Origin: CAZQXD01 sp964597315
GTDB lineage: Bacteria; Pseudomonadota; Gammaproteobacteria; Competibacterales; Competibacteraceae
NCBI GenBank assembly: GCA_964597315.1
Contig: CAZQXD010000056.1
Location: 1-29,570, forward strand
DNA length: 29,570 nt
Direction of reading: 5' to 3'
In this document: piece after piece, positions 22,378 to 29,570 of the stretch
Layout: every line of letters starts with the position of its first letter
How positions within the stretch are numbered: the stretch's first letter is position 1
The notes under the pieces: generated by a model
Told to the model about the DNA's origin: nothing
The model's input: the letters and a program-made list of their open reading frames with translations, nothing else
Databases searched by the model: none
Position numbers and translations under genes: made by a program

Positions 22378-23595
22378 ATGCTCGGCGGGAGGCCGGGACC
22401 CCTGAGCGTTGTCGCCGGGGCCTGCTTGGTCCTGGTTCTGGCGGGCGCTTGGTCGGCCAGGGCGGCGGATTGGTCAGGTTCGGTGACCGGTCAGTGGCGG
22501 TATTTTCCCCAGGACCCCCTGAGAGCCGAGCAGTTTCGGGGCAGCGATTTTGCCCTGGTTTTTGACGCCGAGTTCTCCCATGTCTGGGACAACGGTCGAC
22601 AGGTCTTTGTATTCAACCCTCTGCTGCGCCTGGATCGGGAGGACTCGGAGCGCAGCCGGGCGGACATCGCCGAGCTGTCCTGGGTGCGGGCCGGGGAAAG
22701 CTGGGAATGGCGTCTGGGGGTGCGTAAAGTGTTCTGGGGGGTGACGGAGTTCGCCCATTTGGTGGATATCGTCAACCAATCGGACCTGGCCGAGAATCTG
22801 GACGCCGAGGAAAAGCTCGGCCAGCCCATGGTCAACCTGGCCTGGATCGGCGACTGGGGTACGCTGGATTTGTTTGTGCTGCCGGGATTCCGGGAGCGGG
22901 TCTTCCCCGGCAGGGAGGGGCGGCTGCACGGGGGCGTGCCGGTGGCTACCGACCAGGCCGAGTTTGAGTCCGGGGCCGAAAACCAGCGCACCGATCTCGC
23001 TCTACGCTGGTTCCATACTGTGGGCAACTGGGATCTGGCCCTATCCCACTTCTACGGCACCCGTCGGGAGCCGGAACTGAGTCCCGGTCTGGATGGGGCC
23101 GGGCGGCTGGTGCTGGTACCCCGTTATTCCGTCATTCACCAGACCGGCCTGGAGTTGCAATACACCGGTGATGCATGGCTCTGGAAACTAGAAGCAATCC
23201 GTCAGTCCGGGGGTCGGGACAGCTATATGGCCGCCACCGGCGGTTTCGAGTATACCCTGGTGGGGATCATGGACAGTGCCGCAGATCTGGGCCTGATCGG
23301 GGAACTGATCCATGACGAGCGGGGCGATCAGGCCACGACGTTTCTGGAAAACGATCTGGTGCTGGGGGCGCGGCTCAATCTGAACGACGTCCAAAGCACT
23401 TCGGCACTGGTGGGCATGGTCATCGATCTGGACGGGGCGGGACAGTTCTATACCGTCGAAGCCTCCCGCCGTTTGGGGGATAACTTCAAGCTCAGCCTGG
23501 AGGCCCGGTTCGGAACCGACATCGCACGGGCAGACCAAGCCTTCTCCCTACGTAACGAGGACTTCCTCACCGTGGATCTGGCCTGGTTTTTCTGA
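22378..23595 (+). CDS. Outer-membrane beta-barrel protein
   Basis: 405 residues. A signal peptide (about 1-29, ending SARAADW) is followed by alternating strands rich in Trp, Tyr and Phe, such as GSVTGQWRYF, LELQYTGDAWLWKLEAIR and FKLSLEARFG. The chain ends VDLAWFF; a C-terminal aromatic Phe is the usual BAM signal of outer-membrane barrels. I do not recognise a named family with certainty; it resembles the porin-like proteins encoded next to RND plus LolA-like genes. ATG 22378 is preferred to the TTG at 22372. It completes a plausible inner-membrane/periplasm/outer-membrane export route and is the last gene of the cluster, convergent with xseA. Confidence 0.8.
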   Translation: MLGGRPGPLSVVAGACLVLVLAGAWSARAADWSGSVTGQWRYFPQDPLRAEQFRGSDFALVFDAEFSHVWDNGRQVFVFNPLLRLDREDSERSRADIAELSWVRAGESWEWRLGVRKVFWGVTEFAHLVDIVNQSDLAENLDAEEKLGQPMVNLAWIGDWGTLDLFVLPGFRERVFPGREGRLHGGVPVATDQAEFESGAENQRTDLALRWFHTVGNWDLALSHFYGTRREPELSPGLDGAGRLVLVPRYSVIHQTGLELQYTGDAWLWKLEAIRQSGGRDSYMAATGGFEYTLVGIMDSAADLGLIGELIHDERGDQATTFLENDLVLGARLNLNDVQSTSALVGMVIDLDGAGQFYTVEASRRLGDNFKLSLEARFGTDIARADQAFSLRNEDFLTVDLAWFF

Positions 23596-23646
23596 TTGGC
23601 GCGTGGCTCCTTGAAACTCTATGCGCAAGGCCCGGCCCCGCTTCCA

Positions 23647-25005
23647 TTAATTATTCGTCACCTTGCCGATGACCCGCAGCTCAAGCGCACCCTTGGCCAA
23701 GCGCGCCCGCAGCGTATCCCCCGGTATCACTTGGGTGGCGTCCCGCACCACCTGGTCCAGGCCGTCCAGCAGGATGGCATAGCCCCGCTCCAGAGTGGCC
23801 AGGGGGCTGACCCCTTGCAAGGCCCGGGCGGCCGTCCCTAGCCGGGCGCGGCGGCGTTCCAGGTTCCGGGCCATGGCCGCCGCCAGGCGAGTGGCCAGCA
23901 CTCGGCGCCGCTGTTCCAGGTCCCGGAGGCGTTCCCGGGGGGCGCGGGCCGCTAGCCGGGTGGCCAGGTTTGCCAGCCGGGCGTCGAGTCGCTCCAGGCG
24001 CAAGGCCATGGCGGCGGCCAGGGCTTCCCGGCCCTCGTCCAGGCGCTGCATGCGATCCAGCAGCCGCCGTCCCGGATGTTGGCGCAGCAGCCTTTGTTCC
24101 AGCCACGCTAGGCGCTGGCGGCGGTCGGCCAGGGTCCGACCCTGGGCGGCGGCTAGGCGCTCGCGCAAGCGCTGGACCTGTCCGGTTAGGGCCGCCCGGT
24201 CGGGGCTGACCAGTTCGGCGGCCGCCGAGGGGGTGGGGGCGCGTAGATCGGCGGCGAAATCGGCGATGGTGAAATCAGTTTCGTGGCCCACTCCGCACAC
24301 CACCGGCAAGGCGCAGGCGCGGATCGCTCGGGCCACGGTCTCCTCGTTAAAAGGCCAAAGGTCTTCCAGGGAGCCGCCGCCCCGGACCAGTAGCAACAGT
24401 TCGCAGTCCCGGCGCTGGGAGGCCAGGGCTAGGGCGCGGACGATGGCTGGGGCGGCGGCCTCCCCCTGCACCGGCACCGGATACACCCGCACCGGCAGGC
24501 CGGGGAAGCGCCGCCCCAGTACGCTGAGTACGTCGCGAATGGCAGCCCCCGAGGGAGAGGTGATCAGCCCGAGCCGTCGGGGAAAGCGGGGCAGAGGGCG
24601 TTTGCGCTCCTGGGCGAACAGCCCCTCGGCGGCCAGTCGCGCCCGCAGCGCCTCAAAGGCGGCCCGCAAGGCGCCCTCGCCGACGTCTTCCAGTTGTTCG
24701 ACGATGAGCTGATACTCGCCCCGGGGTTCGTAAAGGCTGACCCTGGCCCTGGCCCGCACCCGCTGGCCGTTCTCTGGGTGGCGGCGCAGCAGCAGGGCGC
24801 GGTTACGAAACAAGGCGCAGCGGACCTGGGCTTGACTGTCTTTAAGGGAGAAATACAGATGCCCCGAGGCGGGCCGGGACAGGTTGGAAATCTCCCCTTC
24901 CAGCCAGATCATGGACCAACCACTCTCCAGCAGGGCGCGCACTTCCCGGTTGAGGCGGCTGACGGTGTAGACCGTGGAGGCGGAGTGGGTATCACGGATG
25001 GTCAT
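23647..25005 (-). CDS. xseA: Exodeoxyribonuclease VII large subunit
   Basis: 452 residues, the family length. ExoVII degrades single-stranded DNA from both ends and acts with the small subunit XseB, which is not in the window. An N-terminal OB fold (about 8-100, TVYTVSRLNREVRALLE, GEISNLSRPASGHLYFSL) precedes the catalytic domain with LITSPSGAAIRDVL, LLLVRGGGSLEDLWPFN and CGVGHETDFTIADFAAD. A long Arg/Ala/Glu-rich coiled coil follows. The frame is open to 25182, but ATG 25005 (MTIRDTHS) starts just before the conserved OB fold. It is divergent from guaB, a common arrangement. Confidence 0.95.
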   Translation of the reverse strand: MTIRDTHSASTVYTVSRLNREVRALLESGWSMIWLEGEISNLSRPASGHLYFSLKDSQAQVRCALFRNRALLLRRHPENGQRVRARARVSLYEPRGEYQLIVEQLEDVGEGALRAAFEALRARLAAEGLFAQERKRPLPRFPRRLGLITSPSGAAIRDVLSVLGRRFPGLPVRVYPVPVQGEAAAPAIVRALALASQRRDCELLLLVRGGGSLEDLWPFNEETVARAIRACALPVVCGVGHETDFTIADFAADLRAPTPSAAAELVSPDRAALTGQVQRLRERLAAAQGRTLADRRQRLAWLEQRLLRQHPGRRLLDRMQRLDEGREALAAAMALRLERLDARLANLATRLAARAPRERLRDLEQRRRVLATRLAAAMARNLERRRARLGTAARALQGVSPLATLERGYAILLDGLDQVVRDATQVIPGDTLRARLAKGALELRVIGKVTNN

Positions 25006-25103
25006 AGGGCGGCGTCCATGGGCTAGTGTGGGGAAAACTGCGGCGGTCGTTGCGAAAGTTCGGGAACCCGCGCCAGGTGTTGGCTTCGAAGTGGGAATAG
25101 GGG

Positions 25104-25132
25104 TAGTCCCCCCGGAGATGGAGCCGTATAAT
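25104..25132 (+). promoter_or_regulatory. Probable guaB-guaA promoter
   Basis: A perfect -10 hexamer TATAAT at 25127-25132 lies 35 bases before the guaB start. The -35 at 17-base spacing, TAGTCC (25104-25109), is weak, so an activator or an extended contact may be needed. I see no purine-operator palindrome here. Confidence 0.5.
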
Positions 25133-25167
25133 GTCCGGTTTATTTTTAGCCAGTTTGGGGTTCTCCC

Positions 25168-26628
25168 ATGCGAATCGTTCAAGAAGCCCTGACCTTTGAT
25201 GACGTGCTGTTATTGCCCGCCTATTCCGAGGTCTTGCCCAAGGAGGTCAGCCTTGAAACCCGGCTGACCCGGGAAATCACCCTCAATATACCCCTGGTGT
25301 CGGCGGCCATGGACACAGTGACCGAGTCCCGCCTGGCCATCGCCATGGCCCAGGAGGGGGGCATCGGTATCATCCACAAGAACCTGTCCGCTGAAAAGCA
25401 GGCCCAGGAAGTTCGCCGGGTCAAAAAGTTCGAAAGCGGCGTGATTAACGACCCCATCACCGTATCCCCCGGTCTAAGCATTCGCGAGGTGCTGGAGCTG
25501 ACCCGAGCCCACCACATCTCCGGGGTGCCGGTGGTGGATGGCGAGGACTTGGTGGGTATCGTTACCAGCCGCGACCTGCGCTTCGAGAACAAGCTGGATG
25601 CCCCGGTCTCCAGCATCATGACCCCCAAGCAACGGCTGGTGACCGTTCAGGAGGGCGCCGAGCGGGAGGAGATCGTTGCCCTGCTGCATAAGCACCGTAT
25701 CGAAAAACTGCTGGTGGTCAACCCCCAGTTCCAGTTGCGGGGCATGATTACCGTCAAGGATATCCAAAAATCCAGCGACTATCCCTGGGCCTGCAAGGAC
25801 AACCTGGGTCGGCTGCGGGCGGGCGCTGCGGTGGGCACCGGCGCGGGCACCGAGGAACGGGTGGAGGCCCTGGTGGCCGCCGGGGTGGACGTGATCGTGG
25901 TGGATACCGCCCACGGTCATTCCCGAGGGGTGCTGGAGCGGCTGCGCTGGATCAAGAAGCACTTCCCCGATGTGCAGACCATCGGCGGCAATATCGCCAC
26001 CGCCGCCGCCGCCCAGGCCCTGGTGGAGGCTGGCGCCGACGCGGTCAAGGTGGGCATCGGTCCCGGCTCCATCTGCACCACCCGGATTATTGCGGGGGTG
26101 GGCGTGCCCCAGATCAGCGCCGTGGCCAATGTGGCCGAGGCCCTGAAAGGCACTCAGGTGCCCCTGATCGCCGACGGCGGCATCCGCTATTCTGGGGATA
26201 TGTCCAAGTCCATGGCCGCCGGCGCCTATTCGGTGATGATGGGGTCCATGTTCGCTGGCACCGAGGAGGCCCCCGGAGAGGTGGAGCTGTATCAGGGCCG
26301 GTCTTATAAGTCCTACCGGGGCATGGGTTCGTTGGGGGCCATGCAGCAAAGCCATGGGTCTTCCGACCGCTACTTCCAGGAAGGCGACCAAATGGAAAAA
26401 CTGGTCCCCGAGGGCATTGAGGGGCGGGTGCCCTACAAGGGCAGCCTGGCGGTCATCATCCATCAGTTAGTGGGCGGCTTGCGGGCCAGCATGGGCTATC
26501 TGGGCTGCCGCAATATCGAGGAGATGCACGTCAAGACCGAATTCGTGCGCATCACCAACGCTGGGGTGCGGGAGTCCCACGTCCATGACGTGGCCATTAC
26601 CAAGGAAGCCCCCAACTACCGGAGCTGA
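25168..26628 (+). CDS. guaB: IMP dehydrogenase
   Basis: 486 residues. It oxidises IMP to XMP with NAD, the committed step to GMP. The TIM barrel starts ALTFDDVLLLPAYS (7-20). A tandem CBS pair (about 93-200, with ITVSPGLSIREVL and GMITVKDIQKS) is inserted as in other bacterial enzymes. The catalytic Cys is C303 in GIGPGSICTTR, and the flap has SYRGMGSLGAM and RVPYKG. ATG 25168 fits the conserved N-terminus. It is followed 8 bases later by guaA, so the two GMP steps form one operon. Confidence 0.98.
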   Translation: MRIVQEALTFDDVLLLPAYSEVLPKEVSLETRLTREITLNIPLVSAAMDTVTESRLAIAMAQEGGIGIIHKNLSAEKQAQEVRRVKKFESGVINDPITVSPGLSIREVLELTRAHHISGVPVVDGEDLVGIVTSRDLRFENKLDAPVSSIMTPKQRLVTVQEGAEREEIVALLHKHRIEKLLVVNPQFQLRGMITVKDIQKSSDYPWACKDNLGRLRAGAAVGTGAGTEERVEALVAAGVDVIVVDTAHGHSRGVLERLRWIKKHFPDVQTIGGNIATAAAAQALVEAGADAVKVGIGPGSICTTRIIAGVGVPQISAVANVAEALKGTQVPLIADGGIRYSGDMSKSMAAGAYSVMMGSMFAGTEEAPGEVELYQGRSYKSYRGMGSLGAMQQSHGSSDRYFQEGDQMEKLVPEGIEGRVPYKGSLAVIIHQLVGGLRASMGYLGCRNIEEMHVKTEFVRITNAGVRESHVHDVAITKEAPNYRS

Positions 26629-26636
26629 ACCGGACC

Positions 26637-28217
26637 ATGATCGCCCGAGACATCCATTCCAACCGTATTTTGATACTGGACTTCGGTTCCCAATATACCC
26701 AGCTCATTGCCCGCCGCATCCGGGAAATCGGTGTGTATTGCGAGATCCACCCCTATGACATGGATGACGAGGCGGTGCGGACATTTCGTCCCGAGGGCAT
26801 CGTGTTGTCCGGCGGCCCCCAGTCGGCGACGGTGGAGGAGGGGCCTCGGGCGCCCCGGGTGGTGTTCGAACTGGGCGTCCCGGTGCTGGGTATCTGCTAT
26901 GGCATGCAGACCATGGCCGTGCAACTGGATGGCGCGGTGGAGACCTCCAACCATCGGGAGTTCGGCTACGCCCAGGTTCGCGCCCATGGCCATTCCCGGC
27001 TGCTTAAGGACATCGAGGATCACACCACCCCCGAAGGCTACGGCCTGCTGGATGTCTGGATGAGCCACGGTGACCGGGTCAAGGCGCTGCCACCGGGCTT
27101 CAAGCGCATCGCTAGCACCGCCTCGGCTCCCCTGGCTGGCATGGCCGACGAGGAGCGGGGCTGGTACGGGGTGCAATTTCACCCGGAAGTGACCCACACC
27201 CGCCAGGGCTTGAGGATACTCAAACGCTTCGTACTGGAGATCTGTGGCTGCGAAGCCCTGTGGAACACCGGCAATATCATCGACGACGCCATCGCCACCG
27301 TACGCGATACGGTAGGCGACGATGAGGTGCTGTTGGGCCTGTCCGGCGGGGTGGACTCCTCGGTGGTGGCGGCCCTGCTCCACAAGGCCATCGGTGCTCA
27401 GCTCACCTGCGTGTTCGTGGATACCGGCTTGCTGCGCCTCCACGAGGGGGACCAGGTCATGGCCACCTTCGCCGAACATCTGGGAGTGCGGGTGATCCGG
27501 GTGGACGCCGAGCAACGCTTTCTGGACGCCCTAGTCGGGGTCACCGATCCCGAACAGAAGCGCAAGATCATCGGTCGCTTGTTTGTGGAAATCTTCGACG
27601 AGGAAGCCACCGCCCTCAAAAACGCCAAATGGCTGGCCCAGGGCACCATCTATCCCGACGTGATCGAGTCCGCTGGGGCCAAGACCGGCAAGGCCCAGGT
27701 TATCAAGTCCCACCACAACGTGGGTGGGCTACCGGCGGCCATGCGCATGAAACTGGTCGAGCCTTTGCGGGAACTCTTCAAAGACGAGGTGCGCAAGCTG
27801 GGAGTGGAACTGGGCCTGCCCTCGGAGATGGTCTACCGCCATCCCTTCCCCGGCCCCGGGCTGGGGGTGCGGATTCTGGGGGAGGTCAAAAAAGACTACG
27901 CTGAACTGCTGCGCCGGGCCGACCATGTATTCATCGAGGAACTGCGGCGTCACGACCTCTACGACCAGACCTCCCAGGCTTTCGCGGTGTTCCTGCCCGT
28001 CAAGTCCGTGGGGGTGATGGGCGACGGCCGCCGCTATGATTATGTTATCGCCTTGCGTGCGGTGGAGACCGTGGATTTCATGACCGCCCGTTGGGCGCAT
28101 CTCCCCTACGAATTCCTGGACCGGGTATCCCGGCGGATCATCAATGAAATCGATGGTATCTCCAGAGTGGTCTATGACGTCTCCGGCAAGCCGCCGGCCA
28201 CTATCGAGTGGGAGTGA
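26637..28217 (+). CDS. guaA: GMP synthase (glutamine-hydrolysing)
   Basis: 526 residues, the usual length. It converts XMP to GMP using ATP and glutamine. The class I glutaminase domain (about 10-200) has nucleophile C87 in GICYGMQ, and H182 and E184 in QFHPEVTH. The ATP pyrophosphatase domain has the PP-loop LSGGVDSSV (235-243). The dimerisation domain ends in the conserved PATIEWE. ATG 26637 gives the expected start (ILILDFGSQYTQL at 11-23). It is the last gene before the composition change at 28218; no convincing intrinsic terminator follows. Confidence 0.98.
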   Translation: MIARDIHSNRILILDFGSQYTQLIARRIREIGVYCEIHPYDMDDEAVRTFRPEGIVLSGGPQSATVEEGPRAPRVVFELGVPVLGICYGMQTMAVQLDGAVETSNHREFGYAQVRAHGHSRLLKDIEDHTTPEGYGLLDVWMSHGDRVKALPPGFKRIASTASAPLAGMADEERGWYGVQFHPEVTHTRQGLRILKRFVLEICGCEALWNTGNIIDDAIATVRDTVGDDEVLLGLSGGVDSSVVAALLHKAIGAQLTCVFVDTGLLRLHEGDQVMATFAEHLGVRVIRVDAEQRFLDALVGVTDPEQKRKIIGRLFVEIFDEEATALKNAKWLAQGTIYPDVIESAGAKTGKAQVIKSHHNVGGLPAAMRMKLVEPLRELFKDEVRKLGVELGLPSEMVYRHPFPGPGLGVRILGEVKKDYAELLRRADHVFIEELRRHDLYDQTSQAFAVFLPVKSVGVMGDGRRYDYVIALRAVETVDFMTARWAHLPYEFLDRVSRRIINEIDGISRVVYDVSGKPPATIEWE

Positions 28218-28693
28218 TAGGAATTCTTAACATATTGAATAATAATGATAAAAACAATCCAATTGATAATATAATCTGCATCATCAATGGTATTTTTCAT
28301 GGTGTTTTTTGCTCGTAACAAGGCACATTACATCGATACCATGAGAGGAAGATTGATGCTGGCATGGTATCAGAACGCTCGAACTGCATGTGTTCTGGAT
28401 CAATCTGGAAACCTGCTATCCCAGCATAGATTCAAGTCGCTGTTGATGGCCCCATGACCTGACACCCAGAGAGCTTTGTCGCGCGTGGCCCGCATCGGGG
28501 TCGGGTCGTCGGGTGTTTCCGGGAAGTTTCCTGAAGTGGACATTTCATTGTGGCGCGCAACAGGGCAGACAGGGGCCTGAACTGACCAAATGCTCGATGG
28601 TTCTTTAATTCCTGCTTACGGCAGGAAAGCGGTCGTTGCCGATCTTTCAGCAGAACAGTTGCCAAATGCTACTGATGTGCCAAAAGCGGAAGT
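28218..28693. other. AT-rich non-coding stretch downstream of guaA
   Basis: The first ~100 bases are strongly AT-rich compared with everything upstream, and the rest is of intermediate composition. A 9-bp perfect inverted repeat is at 28335-28371 and a small hairpin CCTGC/GCAGG at 28611-28625, neither followed by a T-run. A 77-codon open frame on the - strand (28432-28665) lacks a ribosome binding site and recognisable homology, and I do not call it a gene. The stretch may be remnant or acquired DNA. Confidence 0.45.
28335..28371. repeat. 9-bp perfect inverted repeat GATACCATG/CATGGTATC
   Basis: The arms at 28335-28343 and 28363-28371 flank 19 bases. No T-run follows, so a terminator is not supported. 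It could be an operator or a relic of an element. Confidence 0.4.
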
Positions 28694-29050
28694 TCAGACA
28701 TGATGTTTTTCCGACCAGATGCGTAGGTCATCCAGGATATTCAAGGCACTACGCCCAAAATCCGTCAGCTCATAGGTTACCGCTATTGGTCGTTCACTGA
28801 TTACCTTCCGGATCACCATGCCTTCCGCTTCAAGCTCTTTCAGACGTTGATCCACCATTCTTTTACTCGCACCGCCCAGCATTCGGACCAGGTCATTGAA
28901 GCGAACCGGTTGGTCCTTCAGGTGGTAAATGATTGAACCCTTCCACTTTCCTCCAATCAGGCGCATGCCTTTTTCGATTGCGCAGGGCTCAGTGCAGGCG
29001 TGGACAGCCTGTTTCCTGCCTTTGGTGTCAATTTCGACATAGCTTTCCAT
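28694..29050 (-). CDS. HxlR-family winged-helix transcriptional regulator
   Basis: 118 residues. The HxlR domain is clear: IEKGMRLIGGKWKGSIIYHL (25-44), RFNDLVRMLGGASKRMVDQR (50-69), then the wing and TYELTDFG (92-99). Cys19 and Cys23 (HACTEPC) lie just before the domain, where thiol-sensing relatives such as YodB and QorR place their redox Cys. It is divergent from an MdaB-like quinone reductase, the typical partner, so response to quinones or electrophiles with repression of that gene is likely. Codon use is less GC-rich than in the upstream genes. Confidence 0.9.
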   Translation of the reverse strand: MESYVEIDTKGRKQAVHACTEPCAIEKGMRLIGGKWKGSIIYHLKDQPVRFNDLVRMLGGASKRMVDQRLKELEAEGMVIRKVISERPIAVTYELTDFGRSALNILDDLRIWSEKHHV

Positions 29051-29088
29051 TAACCGTTACCTCATTCATTCTAGGTTACAAAAAGTAT

Positions 29089-29111
29089 ACTGGTTGAATA
29101 ATATTACCAGT
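29089..29111. promoter_or_regulatory. Candidate HxlR operator ACTGGT-N11-ACCAGT
   Basis: A perfect 6-bp inverted repeat with an 11-base AT-rich spacer lies in the 120-base divergent promoter region between the HxlR gene and the reductase gene. Its position and symmetry suit a dimeric winged-helix repressor controlling both genes. Confidence 0.5.
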
Positions 29112-29170
29112 CGTCCCATTATACGCACCAGTACCCAATAAATCACCTGCTAACGACTATCGAGGTAACC

Positions 29171-29570
29171 ATGAGCAACGTACTTATATTGAATGCGCAC
29201 CATTACTATCCCTTTGCTGAGGGCAAGCTGAACCATGCGCTGGTTGAAAAAGCCAGGCGTCAACTGGAAGAAAAAGGACACGACGTTCGTGTCGAGGAGA
29301 CGAATCGGGAATACGATGTCGACGAGGAGCTTGCAAACCACCAGTGGGCGGACGTCATTATTCTGCAATCGCCGGTTAACTGGATGGGTGTTCCGTGGAG
29401 TTTCAAGAAATACATGGATGAGGTGTACACCGCTGGTATGGATGGCCGGGTTACCAACGGAGATGGCAGGAGTGCCGATGATCCGGTAAAGAACTATGGC
29501 GCCGGTGGCACCCTAGCAGCAATTCCCGCTATCAAAATAATTTCATATATTACAGCAATTTGGAGACGGG
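29171..29570 (+). CDS. MdaB-like NAD(P)H quinone reductase, incomplete and probably disrupted
   Basis: The frame from ATG 29171 (GAGGTAACC upstream) runs off the window end. About 115 residues align well with E. coli MdaB, a flavodoxin-fold FAD quinone reductase: MSNVLILNAHHYYPFAEGKL, GHDVRVEE, WADVIILQSPVNWMGVPWSF, KKYMDEVYTAG and DGRSADDPVKNYGAGGTL. After that Leu codon (29513-29515) the family continues with QGKKYMLSLTWNAP-like sequence. Here it becomes AAIPAIKIISYITAIWRR, encoded by suddenly AT-rich DNA. An inserted element or an assembly junction near 29513 is likely. The gene is the natural partner of the divergent HxlR regulator. Confidence 0.8.
   Translation, partial: MSNVLILNAHHYYPFAEGKLNHALVEKARRQLEEKGHDVRVEETNREYDVDEELANHQWADVIILQSPVNWMGVPWSFKKYMDEVYTAGMDGRVTNGDGRSADDPVKNYGAGGTLAAIPAIKIISYITAIWRR

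Noticed and set aside
23795..24712. 305-codon + strand frame opposite xseA
   Set aside because: Arg/Ser/Ala-rich antisense translation without domains; xseA motifs are intact on the - strand.
25474..26463. 329-codon open frame on the - strand opposite guaB
   Set aside because: Antisense shadow with His/Gly-rich low-complexity translation; guaB is certain on the + strand.
28611..28625. CCTGC-TTACG-GCAGG hairpin as terminator of the HxlR gene
   Set aside because: The stem is only 5 bp and no T-run follows on either strand.
28432..28665. 77-codon - strand frame downstream of guaA
   Set aside because: No ribosome binding site, no domain, and basic Arg/Pro/Thr-rich composition typical of non-coding shadow.
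1..29570. CRISPR arrays, tRNA or rRNA genes
   Set aside because: I looked for regularly spaced repeats, cloverleaf arms with a TTC loop, and rRNA-conserved strings, and saw none.

Overview
The window reads as a chromosomal segment of a gammaproteobacterium. Codon and GC use is high over positions 1-28217 and visibly lower after that. The housekeeping set (SUF iron-sulfur operon, serC-serA, xseA divergent from guaB-guaA) suggests a Chromatiales-like or other sulfur-metabolising lineage. That placement is inference from gene style and order, with no marker RNA to confirm it.

Layout. Positions 2-4958 hold the end of a SUF operon on the + strand: sufB (5' truncated), sufC, sufD, sufS, sufU, sufT. 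Positions 5025-9143 are on the - strand: a stand-alone CheY-like receiver, a DUF533/TerB-like protein, and a large membrane protein with a periplasmic WD40 propeller and a cytoplasmic P-loop ATPase, whose reading frame is broken near 8490. Positions 9440-11708 carry serC and serA. At 11713-12764 a DUF2249 gene and a Dnr/Fnr-type regulator diverge around a near-consensus FNR-type box. A 559-base spacer with a mobile-repeat-like inverted repeat follows.

Positions 13324-23595 hold the most interesting part, a tightly packed nine-gene + strand cluster. It encodes a LuxE-like acyl-protein synthetase, an IscU-like scaffold, a NifS/IscS-type cysteine desulfurase, a fatty acyl-AMP ligase (FAAL), an acyl carrier protein, an FAD monooxygenase-like protein, an RND/MMPL-family exporter, a LolA-like periplasmic protein and an outer-membrane beta-barrel. 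My reading is a pathway that activates a fatty acid, holds it on a dedicated ACP, combines it with sulfur from cysteine or with a dedicated Fe-S supply plus a redox step, and exports a lipid-like product to the cell surface. I know of no described pathway with exactly this set; the product is unknown.

Positions 23647-28217 return to housekeeping genes (xseA on -, guaB and guaA on +). Beyond 28218 the composition changes to AT-richer DNA with a non-coding stretch, an HxlR-type regulator on -, and a divergent MdaB-like quinone reductase. That last gene loses similarity to its family about 55 bases before the window ends, which suggests an insertion or a break.
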